A DNA stretch of 64,000 nt from NCBI GenBank assembly GCA_963969395.1, contig OZ017797.1:27156001-27220000 (forward strand), read 5' to 3'. A model generated the notes under the pieces. The model was not told the origin of the DNA and searched no databases. It saw only the letters and a program-made list of their open reading frames with translations. The stretch comes from Pseudoscleropodium purum. Lineage: Eukaryota > Streptophyta > Bryopsida > Hypnales > Brachytheciaceae. This document shows, in pieces, positions 13,523-24,800 of the stretch (positions are counted from its first letter, which is position 1; the number at the start of each line of letters is the position of its first letter). Made by a program: the position numbers and the translations under genes.

Positions 13523-14863
13523 ATGGCCGTTCCAAGCGAGCTCACTGTCCCCTTGGAGAATCTGAGAATTTTGTCGGAGCCTTCTTGCTGTACGGCTGCT
13601 TCGAGTGACCCAACGTATGTCACAACCTTAGCATCTGAAAAGGAGTCTGCAATCCCCTCTTCTTCATCAACTTTTTTCTCTCCATGCTCTGAGCCCACCA
13701 GCAGTGAGAGGAGGAAGGCTGAGAGTGGGGATGACACAAGTATTGAGGATGTGATTGAGCAATCGAAGGTGCATTGGAGCCAGCTGATTGAGCATTCTGA
13801 GTTTGAGTTTGACGAAGAGGAGGCCGAATTGAGCAATGTGAAAGTCTTCCAGTCTTTGCAAAAACATCCCACTTGGGGTCACTTCTTTCGCACATATGGT
13901 GATGGTGGAGTTCATGATTTTGGTGATTTGGAGGTTGGTGAGAAGTTTGCGGAGGGTGCACAAGCGGAGCTCTACCATGCCTGTGTCACTTGGAAGGATC
14001 CAAAGCGCAATTCCTATGATCAAGAATATGGACTAAAGTATGTGTTAAAGGTCTTTCGCAAGGGGACCTTCTTGCAAGATTTGCAAAAACAATGGCCCCA
14101 AAAAATGTTTCGGCAATATGAAGAGCGTATTAAATGCCAAAGGTCTAGGAAATCTCAACTATTGAAATATACTTGTCAGCTACATTGTGGGACTTTATCG
14201 CCAAATGGTCGGTTTGCATTTCTTTTAGTGAGGGAAAATGAAGACCTATGGACTCTCATTGATTGTTGCATGAAGGCAAGAGCTTGCATTGATTCCAAAC
14301 CGTTTTCAAGGGATATGGAGTTCCGAATCATGTGTATGGTTGCAAGAAGGATGCTTGAGTTGTACAATCTCAACATTGTACATAGGGACCTTAAAGCATC
14401 AAATGTGTTATGTAGTTGGACCATCAAGAAGATGGACAAGTATGTTTATGGTTTCAATGTACCCAAAAGAGAGGTTCCAACTAGAGATAAGTATGGTTTT
14501 TATGTTGCAGACTTTGAATGCTCGATTGGAGTTGTTGGAACTGGCTTCTTTAGAGCTCCGAAAATATTGCAAGCTTTCAAAGATAAGGTGGTGAACAAGA
14601 ATCCCACTCTATTTACAAAAGAAGCAAATGTTTACAATTATGAGATGTTGTGTTATGAGATCTTGACAGGAAAACTTCCTTTTGAAGTTCATGATAAAAA
14701 TGACTAAGACCTTATTCTTAGAGGGATTCGACTAGAAGTGCCTGACCATGTTGAAGGATGGGTTGGTGATCTGTTATGTAGGTGTTGACAATTGAATCCT
14801 ACAGCTCAACCTACATTTGAAGAGATATTGAATTTACTTGATGAAGTTGATCAAGAACATTGA
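13523..14863 (+). pseudogene. Protein-kinase-like gene with two in-frame stops
   Basis: The frame from ATG 13523 runs 394 residues to TAA at 14705. The same frame then continues 52 codons to a terminal TGA at 14861, broken once more by TGA at 14786. Kinase landmarks, in order, are YVLKVFRKG (ATP-binding Lys, about residue 176), HRDLKASNVL (intact catalytic loop), VADFECS where DFG is expected, and RAPKIL where APE is expected. After the first stop come RGIRLEVP and then LNPTAQPTFEEIL, the usual C-lobe end. The internal TGA sits exactly where the conserved Trp of the CW motif (TGG) belongs. Family placement is tyrosine-kinase-like plant kinases. The changed DFG and APE motifs and the two stops point to a pseudogene or pseudokinase. 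About 130 residues before the domain are Ser/Glu-rich and probably disordered. Confidence 0.75.
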
Positions 14864-15182
14864 AATGCATAGAAGTGAAGAGTAGAATTGCCTTATGTGA
14901 TCCTAGAGTATGTGAAGTTTGTGTCTTCAAATATCATTTTGAAATTAGAAGAATCTTGGTATTTCTGTAAAGGTCTACCATAGCTTTTTTTTTCTTTTTT
15001 TGAAGAAAACCTTGTTTTTATGGCCTCTTTGTGTTTTCTACAATCTTCATATATAATAAATTGTTGTTAATCATGCACTAATGTAGTAGAACCTCTAACA
15101 AGCAAAGGGTTGGGACTAGTCTAATACATTACATTGGAAGGATTATTACTAGTGAGGGGATTTTTTTAGCAAAATTTTGCTG

Positions 15183-15274
15183 AAAAGCAAATTTTTTTTC
15201 TAAGAATATTTGGCAAAAAAACTATATTTAACTAATTATGGACAATTGCAAAAATTATGGACAAATTCATAGTC
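15183..15274 (+). repeat. Left terminal inverted repeat
   Basis: Bases 15224-15245 are an exact 22-base reverse complement of 28407-28428. Bases 15253-15274 match the reverse complement of 28396-28417 at 21 of 22 positions. The left end differs from the right by a small internal duplication, so attatggacaa occurs twice (15235-15245 and 15253-15263). Further out, aagaatattt (15202) and aaaagcaa (15183) also recur, inverted, at 28450-28435. Just outside is a small perfect palindrome, agcaaaattttgct. Confidence 0.8.
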
Positions 15275-15945
15275 CATAGCCACATTAAAAAAGGTAGAGA
15301 ACATGCTTCAAATGATTAAAAAGTGTTGGCAGCCCACCCACACCTTGTTCAAAAGAACTGAGGGTACAAAAAAAAAGTGGATTGTTGTATTTTGGACCGG
15401 TTTCTATGCAATAGCAGAACCGGTGCCTATGACCGTGCACCCATCCTGTGCCCATTGACATATAGGCTGGCAGCCGATAAGACAACACAGTAAAGTGCGC
15501 AAAACCAAAAAGCAGGACAACGAACATGAAAGATAGAGAAATGAGCAAATCGCCTGTGCACTGAAGATAAAACAGTTGTAACATGGTCCCCATAGGAGAT
15601 TCAAATAAATGTGATTTGTCAGCAGCCAACGGATACATATTAAAAATGTCAAAACTGACTAGTCATAAGACTTATAGTCACAACCTATAAGATATGAAGG
15701 CACACCCTAAAAGATATGAAGGCACATCCACAAATGAGTAAATATTGTGGATATGCATGTAATCATCCTAAAGTGAAAACATCCTGTTCAAGAACCATGC
15801 GATCGACATACAGCAAAGCCCTTAGTATCGGTTGGCAGCCGACACCTGCAACGAGGACTCGGATCCGTCTAGCAATGTGATGGTGACACAACTCCAGAGC
15901 TAAACTATTGTATCGGCTGGCAGCCGATAGGTCCGAGGCGATATG

Positions 15946-18900
15946 TCAGTAATCCTCTCCGCCCTCGTCTGCATCTCTATCCAAAGCTGCCCCTGCAACC
16001 TCTAGATTCGCAATAGCAGCAGCAATGGATGCCTCCGGAATGACATGAGATGTGGGAGGTCCTTTCTTTGTGTGCGAGGGCATTCTGTGCAAGTACAAGA
16101 CAATGTTGACATGGACCATTTGCGGAAGACAGAGTTCCTTGTGCCATCTTCGGGTCCAGCACTCCCTCGCAATGAGCGCTTTTGACTCCCTCTTGGCTTT
16201 CATCGGAGTCCACCACTCAATTTTAAAATTATCATACGTGGGCCCCGGAGACATGTCCACACATTGGAGTACTCGTCCCAGCCAGACAGGCAGATGATTG
16301 TTGTGACATAGTCGACAAAGAACAAAGTCTCCGAGCAGAACATCCCTGAATGGATTGAATCTCAAGCGCGGCCTGTCCTTCATAGGTCCGCAGTATGGAG
16401 TGGGATCCCCTTCATCCTCCGGAGTGGTGTCTACTGAATAATTCTCCTCCGCCCCCTTGTCTACAAAAGTCGACGTGTGATCTCTTGTCCAGTCAGAGAG
16501 CGGCCATAATCCTTCTTGAAGCAATGCAAGAGTTTGAGGCAGCGCCGAATTGATCTCCGATTGAATTCTTTCCCAGTAAGCCACACAGCTTGCCATTTCT
16601 TGTGCGTACCGTCTATCTCTAGCCATTCCCGATTTCCAAAACTCAATGAACTTTGCTATTCCGTTTTTGATGAATGTCTGTTTCTCATTGCACTCTGTAG
16701 CCCTTGCGACTTCTTTTTCTGCATTTCGTCTTCTGGTATTAATGTTCACTTTCCCCCAGAGTGCCTTGAAAGGCACAGGTCGAGGGTCCCCCTGTGGAAT
16801 ATTGGGTTGTCCATTTTCGTCCGCTGTCCACATTTTGACAGGTGCGCTAGGAGGCAGCCACGAAGAATCTGTGGCCCTGAGCTTGTACCTCATGACCGGC
16901 CATCCACGATCCACACCATCCTCCACGACGTAGAACTTGAAGAGGTGTTTATCTCCGAGCCCGATGATTTTGTTCACCCCATCATGATGGAAGCCCTTGA
17001 AGTATGATTTGAAGTCCGCCACTTCTTGCACAAACTCCGGAATGAAGGCTACAGTCTTCTGTGAATCCATGAACGCCTTCATGAGATCCGCAAGTACGTA
17101 TGTGTTCTTCCTTTTGATTAGTTTAGAGAGATAACTGAAGTGCGCATCAATGTCCTCGTGCGTATGCCCGACAATAAGGAACCCCACTGAAACTTCCTTG
17201 AATATGCACTTGGCAGTGAGTAGTGAGCAGAAAGCCATGAGGAATCGATTTTTGTTGTCCTTTGCTGAATTGTCGAGTTGCAAGAACAGTTTCCTCGGAA
17301 GTGGGACCTGAGGTCGTTCTGGTCTCGCTGCGTCGATCACCATGTCCGAGGCCTGCAGGATTGATGAGTTGCATCTCGATTTCCCATGAAGAAGAGCCTC
17401 GAAGAAGGTGTTTAGCGGTGGAGTCGAGAAGAAGATCTTGGACTCTCGAACAGGTGGTAGTTCCAGGGCCCTGAGGACCCTGCAGATGGACGAAATTGTG
17501 AAATTTGAATCCCCAGGCCAAAGTGATGTGGAGTAATGTGCATACGCACCATCACCATGTCCATGTGTGAGCATTCCAGTATACGAGATTGGTATTTGCC
17601 CTAGCCCTGCGGTGGCCTTGGTGATGCGCTGCATCCTCGGAATGGCAGTCTTTGTGGTGTCCATTTTGTCATGAATAATGCAGAGGAACTCTGATGGATT
17701 TTGCACCGACTGCGCGGTCCATCCACTGTATACATTTCTACAAGCACGCTGGTAATTGAGATGTCTCTCTCTGTCGTCGACCAGGGCCTGCCACTCATCA
17801 CAACCTCTTGGATACTTTGCAATGAACTCTACCAGGAAGTCACATTCTGTGCATTTTGAGAAATTGCTCCCTACGGCCTTGACCTCTACATTTTTGAAAT
17901 GAGCATTCCGAAGGCGGCTGATAGCAGACTGCAAGACCGGCTTCATATTGCATATTCCATTGACCTGAAGAACATGACTTCATGGATGAGTTTCCATGGA
18001 AGACTATAGAGTTGTATCGGCTGGCAGCCGACAGAACTGCAAATGACGGCCTATAGAAAGGAAAGATCAATGGCTTCTACATTCAAAGTCCAGACATGAT
18101 TGTATCGGCTGGCAGCCGATAAAAGGACTTTTCTACTGTAGACGAAGAGGCAGATGATAGACTTACATAATTGACTTGTTCGCGCATGTGATCCCAATTC
18201 ATTGCAGAGGGGAGGACCTTGAGATTGTCGACACGTTTATTTCCAACCATTCTGAACTCGTTTCGCATTTTGTCGGCATTGTCGTCGATGATCGTTTTGA
18301 AGGTTGCTTGAGCTTGGATTGTTTGTGGCCATGGCCGTCGGGCCCCCGCATTTCCATGCGAGCCGTTAACGGATCCTCCCACGGCCGCAGCCTTGTAAAC
18401 ATGATAGGCCGACCTCGATACCCCGTGAATGATATACCATGCGTTCTCGCAGATGTCTGTATTTGCAAGAGTAATAAATTTTTTTCCTGGAATAACCCCT
18501 GCATGAAGCTGACTCTGCACCGCATACGCTACCTCCCTCCTACTCTCGAATGTGCAAGCGAAGAACTTTCGTCGTATAGACCTCGTGTCCTCCCAGGGAA
18601 ACGTCTAGCAGCATCTGAGCTTACAGTACTTCTGTGAGCTGACCTTACGTACCTCCGTCTCCGAGGTCTTCATTTGTAGCCTAGATTGGCTTTCGTGATC
18701 CTTGGGAATCACCCTTTTGCGCATAGAGCGGTATGGATTCCTCGGTACCCCCTGCATTCCGTTATCGTCTGACTCATTCAATAGAGCAGCCTCTGAGCAA
18801 AGCGTGACAATTTCAGATAGTAGCCTTCCACCCTCCAACCTTGTGTGTGTGAGCCTCCAGCGCATGGTTGTCATTTGCATTTCGTCATTGTCTGATACGA

Positions 18901-20098
18901 ACATGACCCCGACATCCGTGTCGCCCAGGACGCCATCATCGTAGGCCTCATCTGGTAGGCAGACTTGGATCATGGCTCTTCTGAGAACCGAGAAGTCGTC
19001 ATTGAGAAGTTCACAGTATTGATTTCTCTAGAGCGGTCTATCTAGGATTGGAAGCCCAGCTTGCATTCCATCCGGATGGCCATTATCTCCACTTTGAGTA
19101 TCAGCTCTAAACGCGTCCAAATGATCTATGCTGTCAGCAACACTTGTGTCGGACACGGCAGTGCCAGAGGTACTGTAACCATGAACATCGCGGTGATCCT
19201 CTGCAGACCCGCGGCTGTCATCGTCGGACGAATAGAGCCTATCATCTCGCTCGTCTTCATCTGATGCAGTAGGAAGTACTCGATGTGTTCCCGGATCACA
19301 TAATTCTACCTGTACATCGTTCGAACTCCCACCACTCTCGTAGTTACCATCGACTTGAGCCTGCATGAAATGGGTCGCAGGTTCTCCTGTCGGCTGGCAG
19401 CCGACAACCTTGGTTATTGGGACGGAGGTCTCGATTGGTCTGACCTTATAACCACTCCAGAGTATTTTGAATCCAACACAGCATTTGAGTGTCATGAATT
19501 TAGGAATCTTGCAATAAGCACTCTAATCCTAGAAATCATCGACGACGTGCAGTAGCTTCACAACGAAGAAGAAGCTGTGTGGAACGCGAAAGCCTTCCCA
19601 ATAACCCTTCGGAGAGCATTGTACAATTGTACCTACACCAGCATATAGTAGATCCGTGCCCACAATCTGCAGTAGTGAGACATCCATATTGACAGTGAGT
19701 GACAGGAATTGTTGTATGGGTTTTTCATCTGTGACCACTTGTATCGGCTGCCGGCCGACACCAGCAGAAAAAGACCCTTCAAACTCTACATGGGGATAGA
19801 TGTTCTCTGCCTCCCACACGATTGACCCTCCCGGGCAGTGTCGCAGGAACACCATGTCTCCCTTAGGAAACGAAAGAGGCATATCGAGGTTATTTGGAAC
19901 GTCTAGGACATGAACACGTACGAGGTAGGGATCGCGGCTCACCACCCTTTCTACGACCGCCCTTCCGGAGTAGTATAATCCTTCCAGTGTAAGAGCCACA
20001 ACAACTCCCTTCTGCATTTTCAGTCTTCTCGAGCCTCCATTTTTCGTGAATGCCTCAATAGGACTCGCACCCGATGTCCAGTCATCAGATCCACTCAT
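15946..20098 (-). CDS. DUF7869-type protein, candidate transposase (interrupted 5' part)
   Basis: Three exons fit: 20098-18653, 18604-18167 and 17964-15946. Introns are 48 nt and 202 nt, GT..AG, all phase 0, giving about 1,300 codons. Exon 1 stays in one frame but has TAG at 19531, 19525 and 19030, so it is either damaged or holds tiny introns. Exon 2 carries DICENAWYIIHGVSR, typical of the segment before DUF7869. Exon 3 starts VNGICNMKP and has a Cys pair (KCTECDF). It then shows three acidic motifs, numbered from the internal Met at 17946: IIHDKMDTTK (D93, D96), LQLDNSAKDNKNR (D225) and GHTHEDIDAHF (E264, D265, D267). These resemble an RNase-H-like catalytic core. The C-terminus (GDFVLCRLCHN, PVWLGRVLQ, IEWWTP) looks like a small beta-rich or BAH-like module. 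The 202-nt intron holds two palindromes. The family name is recognised; the transposase role is inferred. Confidence 0.7.
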
Positions 20099-21287
20099 GA
20101 TTTGAAATCGGAGTCAGAACCCACAATGTCGGAATCTCTGTCAGACCCGTGATGACCTTATCGGCTGGCAGCCAATACGTCTGTGTACCTGGTGCTTCAC
20201 GACCTTCTTGGTACAGAAATTGGTATCAGCTGACAGCCAATACCATTGTCCGTACGGTCAAGCACAGAGGCAGAACCGTACAGCTAGAACTTTGGGGATC
20301 ATGCATGAAGCTAGATTTTGCGCTTCCTATGATCTGGACACTGTCCACAGATGCTCTGACCAGTAAAAATAATGAAATGGAAACACATGTGCAACCGAAT
20401 AGGAAATCCTGAACCTCTATCAGGCAACTAATTTCCGAGAATGCTCCTGACTACTACTGCAATTAGAATCCTACTGCAATTCAAATGTAGCTTGGAGCAA
20501 TTCAAATCCCATTGCAAATCCTACGTAAGCCTAAACGCCAAATAACAACTGTCGAAGAGCGCTTCCTGAACCCGGAGACTACTCAATGCTACACTGAACT
20601 GAGGTCTACTGAATTTCCTGTCACGTTGCATCCCTCATAAACATTCCACAACAAGCCACTGCAATTCCTTGACGGTTCTTGGATGCTCTAAGTGCGTGTG
20701 TGGGGCAAATGAAAATGAAAATGGAAGTCCTCCAAGATCTGATCCTAGGTGAGCAAGCCTGAAACTGAATTTGGCGCCTGAAATTTGAATTTGGAAGAGG
20801 TTGAAGTTGTGGTGATTGCAAGAGAAATAAATCCGTGCATCGAGAGATCGTGTTGGGAAACGTACGCATCTCTGCAATGAGTGTTCGTAACTTCCATGTA
20901 CTTTGCTGGATGTGGAGTACATGCTAACGGATGAAAACCTGCGATGGATGAAATTTATGGAAGAACGGACTCGGTTTGTCATGATTGCGCCTACCGGCTG
21001 GCAGCCGAGGGTTTAGGAGGTATACACCCCTGGCCACTTTCATTTTCTCTCATTTGCCATTTACGTCTTCTGCTCTCTCTCTGTCACTCACTCTCAGCCT
21101 CACTCACTCTCACTCTGTCATTCTTCCTCCTTCAGTCCAGCTTGCAGTTGACATCCCCTCGCAAAGCAAAGCAGCAGCCGATATGCATTTCTGGCCAGCC
21201 GACAGTGAAGGAGAGCGAGGCAAGCGTGCTTTTTCAGCAGCCGACAAGTCATCTTCAGTAGTCGATAAGTGACAGAGTCCATTGGCG
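20099..21287. promoter_or_regulatory. Shared divergent promoter region of the element
   Basis: This spacer separates the minus-strand ATG (20098) from the plus-strand ATG (21288). It contains palindromes at 20159, 20224 and 20992 and four half-sites (cagccgata or cagccgaca type) between 21174 and 21265. A C/T-rich tract at about 21060-21135 is typical of a plant core-promoter pyrimidine patch upstream of the plus-strand gene. No TATA box is obvious. Short ORFs here have no support. Confidence 0.5.
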
Positions 21288-21507
21288 ATGGCGTCCTCCG
21301 ATTTGGCAACTGAGAGGTACTTTTCACTACATGTATCGGTTGCCAGCCAATACACTGTCATTTGCTATATCATATAGGATAGCCATTGAGATTCTGAGGC
21401 ACCTATTACTTGCTATATCGGCTGGCAGCCGACATACATTGCAGCACTCACTAGGAGCCTGAGCTTAAGCTATGTCGGTTGGCAGCCGATATGATCCCGA
21501 GACGGTT

Positions 21508-21805
21508 GACTTAGGAATTTCTAGAAATGTCTTCCGACGGTAGGGTTTAGGGACTGAGAGGTTGTATCGGCTGGTAGCCGATACAGTGGATGCACAAAGT
21601 GAAGGTGCATAGTGTGAGTGTACTGAGAATTCAATTGTATTGTTCTGTAGGAAACCGACTTAGGAATTTCTAGAAATGTTTTCCGACGGTAGGGTTTAGG
21701 GACTGAGAGGTTGTATCGGCTGGCAGCCGATACAGTGGATGCACAAAGTGAAGGTGCGTAGTGTGAGTGTACTGAGAATTCAATTGTATTGTTCTGTAGG
21801 AAACC
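21508..21805 (+). repeat. Two tandem 149-bp copies inside intron 1
   Basis: Bases 21508-21656 and 21657-21805 are nearly identical. Each copy holds one palindrome (21565, 21714), and each unit reaches the 3' splice site. The string gttctgtag followed by gaaaccgact occurs at 21642-21660 and again at 21791-21809. Only the second copy continues into the long open frame, so it is the working acceptor. The near-identity points to a recent duplication. Confidence 0.9.
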
Positions 21806-24800
21806 GACTCTCTTGGCCCGCCTTCTGGGTGAGCAAATCCCAAATTCTCGGATATTGGGAGACGGGTATCCACCGAGGGCAACATGGCGAGCGATCGAGG
21901 CCATCCAAGAATGGGGTCTGTGTTGGAGGCAGTTACCCGACACGACAGTGGAGATCGTATGCTCCTTCAAGCTGAAAGGGAACATGACCCCTGGCAAAGG
22001 AAGTGTATTGTCCATCATGGCTGTTGGCGATTCTGTGCACATCATGATATGCTTGATGCCACTGGGAAGCACGGATGGAGTTGCCGATTATTTCGCGGTG
22101 GAGTTGCCGGTGAACAAGTGCACGGAGGAGGTCTGTGGAGAGAAGTCAATGTCGATGGGCATGACGTTCGAGGGAAACACGCCGTCCAGTGCAGAGGAAC
22201 TCATCCAGGGCTGGGAGTGCTTGAAGATAGAGCCCAATGAACACAATGCGTTCATCGCTCGTGAGTTGGAAAAGGGGAAGAAAAAGGTACCCTCGGTGAA
22301 GAAGCAAGTGGCGGCGAGAGTGACTGAAGTCGCTGCTACTGATCTGCAGGAGACCGGGTCGCCCAGCAAAACCGAAGAGAAAAGCGAAGGCTAGGGACGA
22401 CCCCAACAAGCCGCTGAAGCTGACACTCGACGAGGCACTTCAGCGTGGAAATCATCTCACAACCAAGACGAAGGAGAACGAGGTGAACGCTATTTACTAC
22501 GCGTTGGAGACGGGGCTCCTACACGCGTTTCCTTACAAAAAGTAGCGTCTTCCGGGGGTCATTCACTCAGACAAATTCCACATTGCACCGGACGAGTTGA
22601 AGTACCGGAAGATTGTAAAGGACCGACTTGGCCAGGTAATTCAACGATCACTTCCATCCTTTACTAGTTTTTATCTTCCTATATAATGTATCGGTTGGCA
22701 GCCGACATTTGTAGCTGGTCCTTAATATTTTGGCCTTCTCTCAATTCAGGTGAAGACCATGTACAAGGGATACGGGTCCATCAGGAAGAAGCCGGAAATC
22801 CATGGGATTCCTCTGAAGCGGGCTCCACTGCCAACGGACAAAGGGCTAGACGCCATGATGGATGAGTGTCCCGGGAAGGAACAGACTGTTGTTGTCGACG
22901 GCATCTCAATGCCGTGGTGGAAGGCGCCAAATGTCCACTGGTATATCATTGGTGGGCAATACACAGTGACGACCTGTTGAGAATTGGCCGAGCAATATCC
23001 GGACGGCTCTGAAGCCAAAACCGACCTCCTGGAGTTCGAGGTCATTTCGGTATTCAGTAGAGACCTAGACACACTTGTCAGAGTCTCCAATGCCCTCAAT
23101 CTCAACATCGCGGAGAAAGTGGCAAAGGAGACCTTCAGATCTTGCGCAGAGATGGGAAAAGCGGCGTGGGTGCAGGCGAGGTGCCCAGAGCCGCATCGTG
23201 GAGGTGGAAAGCTGTCAGCAGCATTTGAGGTAATTCTTACGCACCTTTATTTTTTTCTCCCTTTTGATTAATATATTATGTATCGGCTGGCAGCCAATAC
23301 CATTCTCGCATGTTCTAAACATTGCGGTGGAACTCCTCCAGGTTGTGAAGCTGAAGGTGATGGCACACTTCGTGGATGAGAAGGTGTCCTCCAAGTTGCC
23401 CCTCATCTTCATCAAGGAGACCACCTGGGTGCTATGGACGGAGGTCTTCGATGCGTGGGAGAACGGAGAGCTTATTGGAGATGATGGGACTGTGCCGAAT
23501 CTCCTCGTCAATCGGAAGCCGCTCACTCACATCACCAAAAAGGATCTCACGCCAACGCTGGGGCTTCGGGATTCAGATCTATGCGAGCTAGGGCGGGAGA
23601 TCGTTGCACTTCGCGTGAGCATCAAGAACACCGCGAAGGCCAAGTCCTCGGGGAAGATCACTCTCTTCGACTGGTGCAAGGACAAAAAGTTGGACAGAAT
23701 CGTCATGAACGAGATCATGTGGACCAGGAAGAAGCATCCCCTTCCTTGCAAGGACCAGAATTGGACCCCATATATTGACGAGGATTAGATGGAGCTTGCT
23801 GAAAAGGAGGGGTACTCAGCGGCCGTAGTCCGAAACGTCTGGAAGGACATGATGAAGTTCACAGACGCCAACAACTGGTTGAAGGGGCGAGTGAACCCTA
23901 TGAATCCAGCGACGGACAAGTCAAAGGATGGCAAGGTGCCGGGGGTCTTCTTCACGACGTTGGCGAACTACGCCAAAGTCGAAATGCCTCCAACGCGTGG
24001 GAAGTCCGCCGACCTGAAATACGAATGCTATGTCGGAGAGAGTATTCTTGAGGTGGTCGACTTCGTCCGTCAATCGAAGGGGAATATGGCGCTGGAACCC
24101 GAGGACAAAAAATTCATTGTCCTCTTTGGGTATACAGATATGGAGGAACCGGTTCCAGTGAACAAGAACGATCTGCTCGATCTAGCATTGGCCGTTGAAA
24201 TCCCTGAGGTGGACGGTCCGAATATTGAAGAGACCGAAGCGTACATCCCCCTGCCAATGCTCCTTATCGGGAACTCGCGTTTCCAAGATTTTGTCGTGAC
24301 GGCCTCGTACTCGTACTCGTCCTCCTGGTACTACCATTCGGTGTACTATCAACCATCTCCCCGTGGAGGCTTTCAGAAGGCGGAGATTGAATCCATGCCT
24401 TTGGTGACTCTGTCCTTGACCTTCTCGAAGCCCGAGGACAGGTCCAGTATTTTCCCGGTCTTCAAGCGCTTCACTGGGATCAACAAGGCGCCCGACTGGT
24501 TCAATGTCGACGTTGAGGGCGAGGTCGACTGGAATGGCAGGATGTGCGGGGTTGGTCATGGACTTCTAGAGAAACTGATGATGCCGACCCTAAAATCCAA
24601 GGATGCCACCGTCATCAACATCTGGGGGGGCAGAAACATCACGGAAATCGCTCTAGTAAGTTTTCTTATCCCTTCCTCACATTTGCATTGTTCAGAGGAA
24701 GTGAAATCCTGTTGGCTAGCAGCCAATACAACATGTTACTCACTTGTACTCCATGGGTTCGCAGAGGAATGGGCGGGCCGTCATGGAGTTCGTTCGGGAG

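Noticed and set aside
13519..14023. Minus-strand frames of 113-118 codons under the kinase-like gene
   Set aside because: They are shadows of the plus-strand frame and carry no motif.
15285..15652. Minus-strand frames at the left end of the big element
   Set aside because: They overlap each other, have no domain, and cross a palindrome; no splice support.
19030..19531. Reassigned TAG codon, since several stops in the minus-strand gene are TAG
   Set aside because: Neighbouring genes end normally in TAG, for example the AWPM-19 copies; CAG>TAG decay explains it more simply.
22287..22374. Extra intron instead of a frameshift in exon 2 of the plus-strand gene
   Set aside because: The only phase-correct acceptor (ccgaag) lacks a pyrimidine tract, and the interval has no palindrome; a 1-bp indel is simpler, though not proven.
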